Notes under the pieces: generated by a model
The model's input: the letters and a program-made list of their open reading frames with translations, nothing else
The model's database searches: none
Told to the model about the DNA's origin: nothing
Shown: in pieces, positions 10,993-22,357 of the stretch
Numbering within the stretch: the first letter of the stretch is position 1
Layout of the letters: every line of letters begins with the position of its first letter
NCBI GenBank assembly: GCA_009741485.1
Contig: CM019230.1
Span: 3,746,619-3,810,618 of the forward strand
DNA from: Malurus cyaneus samueli
Lineage: Eukaryota; Chordata; Aves; Passeriformes; Maluridae
Reading direction: 5' to 3'
DNA: 64,000 bases
Position numbers and translations under genes: made by a program

Positions 10993-11064
10993 AGGCACGG
11001 ACGGGGTTCGAACCCGCGATCTTCGGTTTACGAGACCGACGCCTTACCACTTGGCCACCGCGCC
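10993..11064 (-). tRNA. tRNA-Thr, anticodon CGT
   Basis: Read on the minus strand, this is a complete 72-nt intronless tRNA gene. The acceptor stem GGCGCGG pairs with CCGTGCC, allowing one G-U, and the discriminator is T. The internal Pol III promoter is intact: A box TGGCCAAGTGG and B box GGTTCGAACCC. The anticodon arm GTCGGT-CTCGTAA-ACCGAAG places CGT in the loop, so it decodes ACG (Thr). The T arm CGGGG pairs around TTCGAAC in the usual way. It matches the vertebrate tRNA-Thr(CGT) type I know, with no sign of decay. The CCA end is not encoded, as expected for a nuclear gene. It lies between RAB11FIP4 and mir-193a on the same strand as both. Confidence 0.96.
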
Positions 11065-11332
11065 CGACGGGCTGGCTGCACCCGCGCGCCGCCAGTGGAA
11101 GGCAGCGAGCGGCGCGGGCGGGCCGGGAGGGGACAGGACGGGACAGGAGGAGACGAGACAGGACGGGCCGGGAGGGCGGCACGGGCGCTGCCGGCGGTGG
11201 GACGGGACGGTGGGATCGGGGCGGGCCGGAATGAGGCGGGCGGGGCTGCCGCGCTGTGCGGGGCTCCCCGGGCACGTGCGGCGCGGGGCGGAGCGCCGGG
11301 AGCGGGAGCGCGGGCGGCTCCTGAGCCGTCCG

Positions 11333-11650
11333 TAGAGCTCGGCATCCCCTGCCCCGTGTTCCTGCAGAGCTCGGCATCCCCTGCTCCATGTCCCCGCAGA
11401 GCTCGGCATCCCCTGCTCCATGTCCGCAGAGCTCCATCCCCTGCCCCGTGTCCCCGCAGAGCTCGATATCCCCTGCTCCATGTCCCTGCAGAGCTCGGCA
11501 ACCCCTGCCCCGTGTTCCTGCAGAGCTCGGCATCCCCTGCCCCGTGTTCCTGCAGAGCTCGGCATCCCCTGCCCCGTGTTCCTGCAGAGCTCGGCATCCC
11601 CTGCCCCGTGTCCCTGCAGGACTCGGCATCCCTTACCCCGTGTCCCTACA
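11333..11650. repeat. 32-bp GC-rich minisatellite, about 10 copies
   Basis: The core GAGCTCGGCATCCCCTGC recurs head to tail. Starts at 11523, 11555 and 11587 give a 32-bp period. Units alternate between CCCGTGTTCCTGCA and CTCCATGTCCC-type tails, and some on the left are shortened by a few bases. Because 32 is not a multiple of 3, any frame through the array cycles through all three phases. The unit lacks stop codons, which explains the long open frames on both strands. It lies inside a CpG island directly upstream (minus-strand sense) of the tRNA gene. Confidence 0.93.
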
Positions 11651-12129
11651 GGGGCACTCCTCAATGCCTTTCCAGCTGCCGCCACCGTGCCGCCACCGTG
11701 TCCCCGGTGTCCCCGACGCCGCGGAATTCCCGGTGAAGCTTTGCTTTCCTTTCTCCGGGTGTTTCTCAGGGCAGAGAATCACAGAGCTGCCTCGAGAAAC
11801 AAAGAGCAGCTGTTTGGTGCGAGAGAAGTCCTGCCAGGCTCGCACCTCCAGCCCTGCACCTGCTCGCGGTTTGGGGGCCCGGGAGGATCCCCCGGGGCAG
11901 GACCCAGCCCTGCTCGCCCGCCCTGAGCGGCACTGTCCCGGTGGGACCCGGTCCCCCACGGCCCGGCACACCGGGGGACGGCGGGGACTGTCCCTGCATA
12001 CCAGGGAACTATTCCGGCACGGCGCAGCTCCTGCCCGGCACTGCCACCGCTGCCTCCCGTCTCCCTGCGAGCCAAACAGCGGCATTTCCACTCCTTCCCT
12101 TGGGACAGTATCAGGCAATCTGTGTTTCC

Positions 12130-15100
12130 TAATATTCAAACTGAATTTTTCACGTTTTACTTCAAACCCATTATGTTCTGTTTATATAGTCAAATCATAA
12201 TAGCATAAATCATAAATACAATACTGCATTATTAATATTTCCTCCTTTGGGTTTCCAGCTACCAAATATTTAGTCTTATGGCTAATGCTTGGTTAAAACC
12301 CAAGAAATGAATCAGCTTTCATTTTTATCACCATTAGCTGTAGGGCAGGAGGGAAGAAGGTTGTGGTTTTGAACCATTATTTAGCTTTGCATTGAAATTT
12401 TTCGTCTTGGTTTCTAGTTTTCAGCCAATGCTGGGCAGCAGAAAGTAATCGGGTATTTTTATTTTTTTGGCTTACATACTACTGAAAATTACAAGCCAAA
12501 CCAAACAAATGAAAAGCAAAAAAAACCCAGGCACTGTTAGAACCAGTCTGACATAACAGAGTCCCTATTTTTACTTTATGCTGTGAATTTGTAACCAGGC
12601 CTCACTGTCTGTTGAATGAGAGCTGAGTTACACAACTTTTATTGCAGGAATGCAACCTGCATTTGCAGTGTGATCCTTGCTCAAATAAACAAACCACATG
12701 AGGCCTGAACAGTTTATTCCAAAGAGGAACAGTTGCTTTCCTGAGGGTCCCATTTTCAGGTCTTCATACAAATATCGTGCCAAATCAATCCAAGCTGGTC
12801 TCTGCTGCAAAGGTTTACTTTTTTGAGGCTACAGTCATTTGGGAAATCAGCATCCCAGTGATATTCATAGCCCAAAACCAGAGGGATAGTAGGAGCTGTT
12901 GGGGTTGCAGAACTCACAGATGTTTTTCAGCCATGTCCTGCACCCTCTGTGGCCCTGGACTTTGCATTTCAGGCAGCAGGTGTTGAAGCACATCCCTCTG
13001 CACAGGACAGCCCTGGCAGGGCTCCTCCTCCCTCCCTGGCTCTGGCAGAGTGATGGGAAGAGCCCAGCTGTTTTCTGCTGCAGGGATGCTCAGTTATGCC
13101 CACAGCCCGGCCCTGCTGCTCCCCAGCATGGGGCCACTGACAGGGGGCTTCAGGACTGCACCTTTAATCCAGATGGACGCAATATTTCCAGGAATGACAG
13201 CAAACCCCTCTGCTGCTGCTGTTTTTCTGCAGGGCATCTCCCATTCATGCTCTGCACAGCCAGAGCAAAACGACAGGCTTGGTCAGGGGTTATTTCTCTG
13301 TCACGTGGGACAAGTGCTCAGGTCAGAGGATTCCTGAAAGCCTGAGAGGATCCCTGCCTGGTGACCACTCAGGTTTTAAATAAAAGCCCGAGCACATTAA
13401 GAAAAGCCAAGGGTGGCCAAGAGAGACAGTGTTTCACAAAACACAGCCAGCAACGTGCTCCAGTACAACAGGGAGAGAGCGAGCACAGCCTTTCAGCAGC
13501 TGAGTTCCATTACCTCTGTTGGTGCCACAGCCCAGCTCCTCTCTGTCCTTTCTGAAACAGTCTGTACTTGAGTCAGAACCCCTGTTACACACAATAACAT
13601 CAAAATACAAACCGGCTCTTCTGTCAGTGAGCTAAGGCACAAAGATCTCGGTGTGAGGGAAATCCGGGTTTAAGCACCAGGACATATTATCATTGCAAAG
13701 TCATTTTAAAATCACCATTAACCCAAATAGCTATGGTTATACATCTGGGACAGTCTTCAATTTACTGGTCATATGCTCCAACCTCTATTTGCATCCAAAA
13801 GCAGTTGGCTCTAAGGATAAATTTCAGCCTGAGTTACGCAAGCTAGGAGAGTCTCTGCCACATTGCATGTGTCAAAGGACATTCGGAGTGCAGTGACACA
13901 TCCCAGATCCCAGACTGCCATCAGAGATTCTGGACAAAGTTGAAGGATGGGCCATCAAGAACAGTGAACAGAGCAAGGGAATCATGGAAGTCATGACTTT
14001 GAGACTGCTACGCTCAAGAAAATGCGTCAGCCAAGACAACTTGAGGAGATCAGAGGCTGCTGCCACACTACACGAGTTGGGTGATGGACTCACTCAGTGC
14101 TCCCATGAGGTGAATTTCCTCTTTGTAACAGTTCTCCTTGTCACTGCCCAAGTTCTCAGGAGTCAGAACTCCTGCAATCTATTTCCCACTCTGCTACTGC
14201 CTTATTTAGCCTGTCTGTCTCTAAATCCACTTTTCCCCAAAAAAGATCAGAGCAAGGTCACAGTCCCAGAAGTTCTAAGCTTTAATTCCTGATTGTGAAA
14301 CAACCTGAGGATCTTGCCTCTCCCCAGCCCAGTAAGAACAGCATAATTTGTTGGAAACTTTACAGACTTTGTGATACATAGTGTTGATGATTCCTGCCCC
14401 CAGAGTAACAGGTGATTTGCTTTCCCACTGTGCCTTTCTGGTGTACCAGTGACTGTTCTGCAAGTAGGTCAGTGGTACAGCACATTACCCTGAGCTGCTG
14501 AGTTTGGGAACAAAACTGCTCTGTGCCTCTCTGGTAAAGTGGTTTAGCATGCACAGTGGGGAGTTTCCTTTGAGCCTGCTGTTATAAATCTGAATACCCA
14601 GCATTTAGTTACTGCGAGGAATGTGGGAATGGGGAAGACCGAGAAGATAACACACAGGTACATTGCTCCATGGATTATTCATACAGTATCTTTGCTCTGA
14701 TTCCCCAGATATCTGTACCTACTGTGAGAAAAGCTGCCTCACAGCCTCATGAGATGATACTGTAAAAGACATTTACCAGGTTTAGGGACTACTGTCAGTC
14801 ATATGAAAGCTGTTTAGTATAGTATGATCACTTTAAGACCATCAAAATGTTTTTTCAAAGGAAAAAAATTGCCTTGCACAGCTTGAACTGATTAGTGAAG
14901 TCTTTTCAAAATTCCCTTTCCCTTGCTCCAAGCCCAGCTGGAGGCAGAGATCTTACCACCTTAGACTCTGCTTGTTATTTTAAATAAAATGCCACAGGCT
15001 TGGTTCCCCAGCCTTACACCCTTCACTGTCTTTCACATAGGAGCAAAATGATCACATTTTGTTACCCCAAGGACGTGAGTGACACCTGAGGTGCAGGCTG

Positions 15101-16480
15101 GGGGCGAGAGCAGCAGCTTTTCAGCAACCAAACTTCAAACCCACTAAACCGCCCTGCAAACAGATCCCTGAGCCTCATGCACCCTGTGGCTGTGCCAGGC
15201 TGGGCTTTGCAGGCATTCCCAGGCCATCCCTGATGGTTTATTCAGAGATGCTGCTGGGCAGGAGGAAGGGGGCAGAGAGCTGCACTGGGATATGTGAGGG
15301 GATGCTTCACCCTGGAGTGTGCTCCCACATAACAAAAAGGCCCCATTTTCCCAAGTAAGGGGCAGCCAGCACCTCTCCAGGCTGACAGTGTCTGCCCCTC
15401 TGTCAGCAGCATTTTCCCAGACGAATGGGCCCCTCTTTTGGGCAATGGGCCCCTCTTTTGGGCAATGGGCCCACAGACACAGCTCAGGGCCTGTTGTCCC
15501 TGAGGGACCTGCCCGTGGCACCCTCCCCTCGCTCCATACAGATCTTGCAAAAAGCAGCCTTAAACCTAAGCTGCTTCGCACTTGTTTTCCTTTCTTTTTT
15601 CACTCCAGCAGTTAACATGAAACACAGAGAAGAGGCCATCAAGTCTGGTGGCTCAAAAAGGAGATTAAAAGAAAAAAATTACCTCAGCACGTCAGTCAAG
15701 GAAGCCCCGGGTGTGTCCTCCAGCATCGCCTCACGCAGATCCTGTTCCGCCGGCTGTGGGGACATGGTGAGTCCTGCACCGAGCCGAGGGGCTCCTTTGG
15801 TCTCCACACACAGCACCAGTGACAGATCTGGCTCCCATTTGTGACCAGAGGTGTCCCAGCACTGTCCTGGCCCCTCACAGACCCAGCCCGCCGTGCTCCA
15901 GGTGCCTCAGCCGCTCCCAGGGCCTGCCCTCAGCAGAGTTTCCCCTCAGGACTCTCTTGGGAAGATGCTGATTTTGGTTAAAGGGTGCAGTCCCCTCAGC
16001 AGGGGCTCTATGGTGGTCACTGCTGGCCATGCCAGGTCACACCCTGCCCCAAAACCAGATCCCCGTGGACAGCTCACTGCTCCTCAAGGAAGGAGCCACA
16101 GCACGTGCTCTTTAGCTACACGGCTCAGTGAATAATTATATTTCAGATTAAAAAGCTGGAGCCAGGTGCAAACAGCTCCGAACTGGAGCTCCTATCATTT
16201 GAGAAGGGGAGTGCTGTTGGTGGAGAATTAATGGGTTGGTCTGGTGAAGCTTCAGCTGGGAAATTTAACCATAGCTGTGGAGTCAGGTGAGGCATGTACT
16301 GATAAAACTGCTTCCCTGGTGCCATCCATGTAACTAAACCAAAGCTAATGAAGCTGATGTTTGGGCAGGTGAGAACAGAATTGAGGATTCCTTCTTTAAA
16401 TGAAGCCCAGAAATAGAGGTGGAGCAGAAAGGAAGGTAGATGGAATCAGTCACCCACCACAGACAACGTTTTAGTCATGC
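12130..16480. other. Intergenic region, no gene recognised
   Basis: No gene is recognised. Open frames are short and anonymous. The sequence is unique-looking apart from the short tandem duplication near 15.4 kb. If RAB11FIP4 has its most distal poly(A) site, this is the intergenic spacer between that gene and the tRNA. Confidence 0.55.
15425..15472. repeat. 20-bp tandem duplication, 2.4 copies
   Basis: The unit ATGGGCCCCTCTTTTGGGCA is present twice perfectly, followed by a partial third copy (ATGGGCCC). Confidence 0.95.
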
Positions 16481-16495
16481 AGGGAAAACAAATAA

Positions 16496-16501
16496 TTTAT
16501 T
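16496..16501 (-). terminator. Candidate distal poly(A) signal AATAAA
   Basis: Minus-strand AATAAA followed by a T-rich stretch (TTATTTGTTTTCCC). It would give a 3' UTR of about 7.6 kb. Confidence 0.3.
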
Positions 16502-19500
16502 TACATATCTGATTGTACATTACAGCTACCTGAAGGATCCACATCAGCAAGGACACCTTTATTGCCCCCAGAAAGTATTTCAAGAAAATACAGAGAAAAT
16601 AGTGTAATGGCACATTGCAACAGTACTGACATCACTTCACTGATGCTGTAAATTACAGAATGAGATTAAAAATAGTTATATGTCACTTTTGCTGGCTGTT
16701 TTTTTTTTTCAGTAACAATGGAGCAAGCGAACTTTGCTCACTTTCACACCAAGCAGCCTTTGAAGTAAAAAATATAACCACCTCCTTGCTTCTAAGGCAG
16801 CTTTATGTTCTGTCAAATGGGTGCCAAATTCAGTCAAAAAACTTCTGCTCCATGATATTGGAAAGTATTATTTTATAGATCAAAACTTTGTTTTTTGGAA
16901 GATTTAGGGGACACTCATAATTTCTTCCTTGTGATTTACCACAGTTTATTATCTCACTATATCCTGGGGCTGGTGAGTGATAAACCACAAGGTGTGACAG
17001 AGGGAACAATTCGAGGATCTCACCAGATGAGTTTCAGAAAATGAAACCGCCAGCTTGAGAAGAGGCTGGAGGGAGGGAAGGACACTTCTAGGACCAGATC
17101 CCTGGTTGCCAGAGTTACAGATGTCCAGGCTCACAGTGCATCTACACAGCATCTCAAATGCTGCGGGAGAGTGCTGTGTTACAAACTCCAAGGGAAGGAG
17201 TTTATTCAGCATTTGCCAAAATGTGAAGAGCAAGACACCCAATTTCTTACATCTGCAAAGGGAAGATCTCCACTCATGCAGATCCAGGGTCTGTCCTTAG
17301 GAAATGCTGCCACAGAAGTCAGGGAGGGGAGAGAAGGAAAAACTAGAGCATTTTAGGCACTCTAAGATGGAGAGTATATGAATTGATAATGCTATTTCTC
17401 TTTCCATTTCAATGGGCAAAGTAAATCACTTGCCCAATCCCACAAAAATAAACCCAGAATGGAAGTTAACCTGAAATGGGCAGTGTGTTCAAATGAGGTT
17501 TTGGTCTGGTGTCCATTTCAAGTATAAAAAGAAGCAAATCGGCTTTAATGGAAATAAAAACTATAATCGCCAAGTCAGGACTGTAACATTTAATTAAGTG
17601 TTTTATTATTTTGAATTAACTGAAGCCAACAAGTAGATAGAATTGGTCTCATAACGATACTAAAACAATAAATCTGCGGAGTGTGTGTGACATTGCTTTA
17701 CAAGAGACCAACCATCTGATACAACATTCCTAAAAGAAGACAAAGAACTGCTAATTATGTTAAATTTCATTTGCTACGTAATTTAGACCATGACCTAGTG
17801 CTTCTAAAAAAACCTGTACAAAATGAGTATTTTTTACATCTCAGAGGCACATGAATACAAATCTGATCTATTTTATATATACACATGTACATTACAAGAA
17901 ACCAGATGATCCAAGAAGTGTATATAAAAAGTGTCCAAAACCAATGATAAAATGTGAAAATAAAATGTATCTTCACAACAGAGAAGTAAAAGGCACAAGT
18001 ACTAAAATATGTAACCATGCAAAAAATGTGACTAGTCTGTGCAACAGAGAAGAACAAATGGCTCTCACAACTGATTTTACAGTAATTCTCAAAATGTCTC
18101 AGTATTTAAACATTTATCAGTGCAACATTTACTGCCCTGTAGCGTACTGAAGTGTTCACAGGATACGAAAGTCTTGGTTCCCCTTCTGACGTCCTTTCTC
18201 CAAAACCAGAATAATTTAGCTTTGGATAAGGCAATAAATCAAACAGGGTTGATGCTGGGTAGTGTAAGAAGATCACTGGGTGGAGGAGCATCTGCAGCCC
18301 CCTGGCCATGTGCACAGTGACTCTGTGTCCCCCAGAACAGTCCCCTGCCAGGGCACAGCGGCTCGGAGGGGTTTGCAGGGTGTCACCATGCTAGAACAGT
18401 GACAGCAAAGCTGACAGCTCAGGCGTCACAGCTGCTTCACTAACAGCACCTACATTCCAGGGGTAGGTGTCCAAACTACACTGTAGAAGCCCATGGTTGT
18501 TAATATTTTCATTAGCTTTAAAGTTTAAGTATAAAGTAATCTATGTTTGCCCAGGTACTACCCTCTTTGTACAAAACCCCCAGACTGGAGGCAGCGAGCC
18601 GAAAGCCAGGGAACACCAGGAGCTCTGTCAGCTGGCTCCACACTGTGGCAAACCACGGTAGCGTGGCCCTGCCTGCAGATTTTGTGTCTTCCCGGGCTGC
18701 TGCTGTGACCCCTGAGCTGGGCTGCAGGGCTGAGTCTCCCCGAGTGTGTCAGTAGAGCCTGGAGAACAGAGGCACAGCCCAGGGATCCTGATCTGGATCG
18801 CCTTCTGTTTACTCACCCCACCTGCTTGGATGAGAATCTCATCTAAGATATTCATGAGAATCAGCTACAAAGTTTTGTCAGGTACATGGGGCACAGCTGT
18901 TTTCATGACCACAATAAAAGGCAAGGACAGGACTGCCCTGGTGTAAAGACAGGACTGAAATTCTTGCCTTGGTAGCTAAAGTCATACTGAAGCCAAGAAT
19001 ATTGAATTTGTCCCTCCCATCTGCTCAAAGTGCTGCCCCAAGGCACACAGACACCTGACAGTGGCTGGGGACAAGACCAAGAGTGTAAATGTCAACGGAG
19101 CACTGAGGAAGAGTCCCAGAAAGAAACAATTCTCTTGCACATTGGAGCAACTCCCAGTGCATTGTGCAGGATGACAGGATTCAGACGCAACACCGACTGC
19201 AATCCTCATCAAACTCTAAAGGTACACACAAAAGTTTCATTAAGTAGAAACCCATGCATGCTTCAACAACAAGCTGGTCCTAGCATCAATATTCTGAATT
19301 AAAAAATACTGAGATGCAAAGGAACAAAGTGTCAGAACTGTGGAACTAGGTCCTTTAAAACCAACCATCTGTGCTACATCACCTGTCATGACTTCTTGAC
19401 AATGTTTCTTGAGTAACAAATGACTTGACAGAATACGAGCATTGCTACTTACACCAGGAACCACTCAGTTGAAGTCAAGTTTTCACTTAAATCAGTATAA

Positions 19501-19648
19501 GCCAAGCCACTGATCTGGCAAGTGTTTGATCAGCTGCTACTTCCTTCCTTCCTTGGAAAAAAATCCCTCAGACCACACCATAGAGTATTTGTGTCAAGAG
19601 AAAACCACTGTATATTCACTGCCATTAAAGAATGTAAAAAAACATTCT

Positions 19649-19654
19649 TTTATT
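19649..19654 (-). terminator. Candidate poly(A) signal AATAAA
   Basis: Minus-strand AATAAA followed within about 10 nt by GTTTTTTTAC, a good U-rich downstream element. It would give a 3' UTR of about 4.4 kb. Confidence 0.4.
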
Positions 19655-19883
19655 TGTAAATTCTAGTTCTTAGACTCATCACATGTCACGGGCACTGTGA
19701 TGCACACACCACTGAGCAGTGCCTCGTGTAGCAGCCCACAATGTGTGTTTATAGATCAGCTTCCAAGCCCTCATTTACAAACCAGATTAGGGAGCCTAAA
19801 TACTGTAGGTCTAGATCCTCTCTGGAGAGCAATGCAGTTCTACCAAAGTAAATGGAGCATTGCTGCACTCAGACAGCAAAATA

Positions 19884-19889
19884 TTTATT
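19884..19889 (-). terminator. Candidate poly(A) signal AATAAA
   Basis: Minus-strand AATAAA followed by TATTTTGCTGTCTGAG, a moderately GU-rich downstream region. Confidence 0.3.
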
Positions 19890-22237
19890 GATACACATCT
19901 TCGAGAATTAATAATGCTTTGTTCAACTCCCTAAAGAGCTGGCTGAGAAATATCTGAATTTTTCCCAAAGACCATGAAAGGAAAGTTGGCAGCAGAAGTG
20001 CATTGGATGTTGGATTTTTTTTTTTAAACTTGCTACATATTTGCGTATTAAAAATTCCTTAAAAATACATGTGATGGTTACAATTCATCAATGTTTTACT
20101 TCAAAACAAGACAAATCCTCAAACAGCTTCTGTCTTGAATAGAAGCTATTCAAAAAGCTGAAAAATCTTCTTTTGGTGTCAAAGCAGTTTTGAATCAGCA
20201 TCACTCTGAAATCAGAGCTAGGCAGCAGCTGAAGGTTTAAGTCTGGAAGGAAGCAGCCAATACCAGAAAAATCTTGAGAGACTACGTTTCAGGTACTCTT
20301 TAAGTGCAGGTTTTGAAAGAGGTAATTTTTCTGCAGTATCTTGTGTGGGACCAGCCTGACCAAGGGCAGCTTCTAGCCAAAAGCCAATCTTTTTGTTTCA
20401 CTGTATTGAAATACCTGTGGTAGTTTGCAATAGGTTTGAACTTTTTAGCTTTTCAGAATCTAAGGTCCAGAATCTAAAGGAACCAAGGAACAGATCAAGA
20501 TAAGTACCTGGGATTGTGTTTGTGATTCAACACAAGGGTTAAATAGAAGCATGGGTTTGACACACGAATGTTTACTGCCTTTGTGTATTGCTAGAAGATG
20601 ATACCACATTTCTGTGTTTGAAGTTATTTACCCAGGGAAGGGAGGCCCTCATTTCACCAACAGTAACACTGACAGAGGCATGCTGTACTTCCCTGGCCAG
20701 CCTGAGAACACAAAGGATGTCCACAGCAAAGTAGGAAATTATTCAGAGAACAGACACCAAAATTGGTGCCTCCCTCTTTGCAACATCTCCTGTCTGTTCT
20801 GCCAGTGTCTAACACTTGATCAAAATATTCACTCTCTGCAACACTGGTGTCAGATTACTCTTCTCCCTGCCCCAGTGAGCCATCAAGCAATCCTTCATTA
20901 CCAAGTTACCTCCATGTCATAAAACATAATGACTTCTTTTCTGGGATAAAAGGGTTCTCCAAGGGCTTGAGTTGCAAGACAAGTTGGTCTAATCTCTGTA
21001 GTTACTCAGTCTGAGAACGCAATTGCTAATTAGTATTTTTAGTGGTGGATACCTTAGAGAAAAATATATCTGCCAGTGAAATTTCTCTCCCACCTCCAAC
21101 TCACATAATTTGTCAAACACAGCAAATATCTGGATATGAGTTCCACAGTAACAGATGGCAGTACCACACCGAGGGCCCCACAGGAGCAGAAGGATACCTC
21201 CTTTACACAATAAAACACGGCTACAAACACCACCAACATGGTGGTAAGACATCTCTTCAGATGCAAACATTGGAGCAAGGAAGAGCTTCTAAATACTAAC
21301 ACAGTTGGGTCCAGAGCTGAACAAGAAGTCCTACAAGTTTTAAGGAATTTCCACTGCTGGGTACCCGAGGCTAGAATACCCCTTTTGGGATTTCAGCCAG
21401 AATTCAGTGACTATTTGTCACTACTAGTAACTATTCACCTCCTACATAAAATTATCTGCACAAAAACTTAGCTATCACTATAGTCATGTCTCTGTTCAAG
21501 TCCATGGGCTTTACTGTCAGTGAAACAGTCCTCAATATTTGCTGATGTTCCACCCTAATGGGAATGGGCTTTAGATCATTAAAATTTTGAAGCCAAGTCC
21601 AGTTTACTTAAAAATAATTAAGGGAAATCATTAAGTCACCAGCCTAAGCTGGAATAGCTTCACTCTTACTGAAATCCACTGCACAAGAGCAGGACAGCAG
21701 TGCAACCTCCCAAACACAGTCAGCTCCAGAAGCAGGGCTGCTGCCACCCTGCCCTGCTCGTCACAGCAGGTGAGCAACAGCTCCTGACAGTGTGGAAGAG
21801 TTCTCTGTGGCCTATAAAAAGAGTAAAGTCCGTGGCACAACCCACAGAACAGCACCAGGCAGAGGGAAATGCCACCACTGAAGCGCAGCTGAGTCCTGCA
21901 GGCAGGAAGCACCTTCTGGGTGGCCATCCAGAAGCAGCAGGTGGGGAAGGCAGATGTGTGGGGTTTTCATGGGGTTCCACCTACTTCTACACAAACAGAA
22001 GCTGCTGCAATGTTGTACAGGACATCTTACACCATTCCCAGGTGACAAAGGTGTCGTCTTTTAATCCTTTCCTCCACAGTACCCTATATCCTCAGGAACC
22101 CTGCTCTGAACCTGGGTTTGAACCAGACTGTCCCATTTCTCCCAGAGCACTGGGGTGCTGTGTCCCACAGTCATTCCTCTGGTCCCTTTCTGCTTACTTT
22201 ACACCTGCCTAATGCAGATACATAGAAACAAACTGTT

Positions 22238-22243
22238 TTTATT
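22238..22243 (-). terminator. Candidate proximal poly(A) signal AATAAA
   Basis: Minus-strand AATAAA followed by AACAGTTTGTTTCTATG, a GU-rich downstream region. It would give a 3' UTR of about 1.8 kb. Confidence 0.35.
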
Positions 22244-22336
22244 TTCTTGCCTTCAAGAAAGCCTGATTTCAGTACGTCCCTTGCTTCCCATCACTCCAGT
22301 AACACATCACTGAAGGCAAGAGCACAGAGATTGCAG

Positions 22337-22357
22337 AAAAAAATATATATATATATT
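22337..22357. repeat. (AT)n microsatellite
   Basis: A short A-run followed by an uninterrupted AT repeat, inside the presumed 3' UTR or downstream region of RAB11FIP4. Confidence 0.9.

Larger units (their letters stand above)
10880..12080. promoter_or_regulatory. CpG island with tRNA gene and minisatellite
   Basis: A GC-rich, CpG-rich stretch holding the tRNA-Thr gene on its left and the 32-bp tandem repeat on its right. The part from about 11070 to 11330 is the least repetitive and most promoter-like. Frames remain open for hundreds of bases on both strands, but the translations are low-complexity or simply follow the tandem repeat. I see no exon structure, so I do not call a protein gene here. 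The island may reflect open chromatin at the tRNA gene or the promoter of an unknown non-coding transcript. Confidence 0.65.

Noticed and set aside
10871..12200. Long open frames on both strands with repeating AELC/GAGD or PAPC-type peptides.
   Set aside because: They translate the 32-bp minisatellite, whose period cycles all frames and has no stops; some also run through the tRNA gene.
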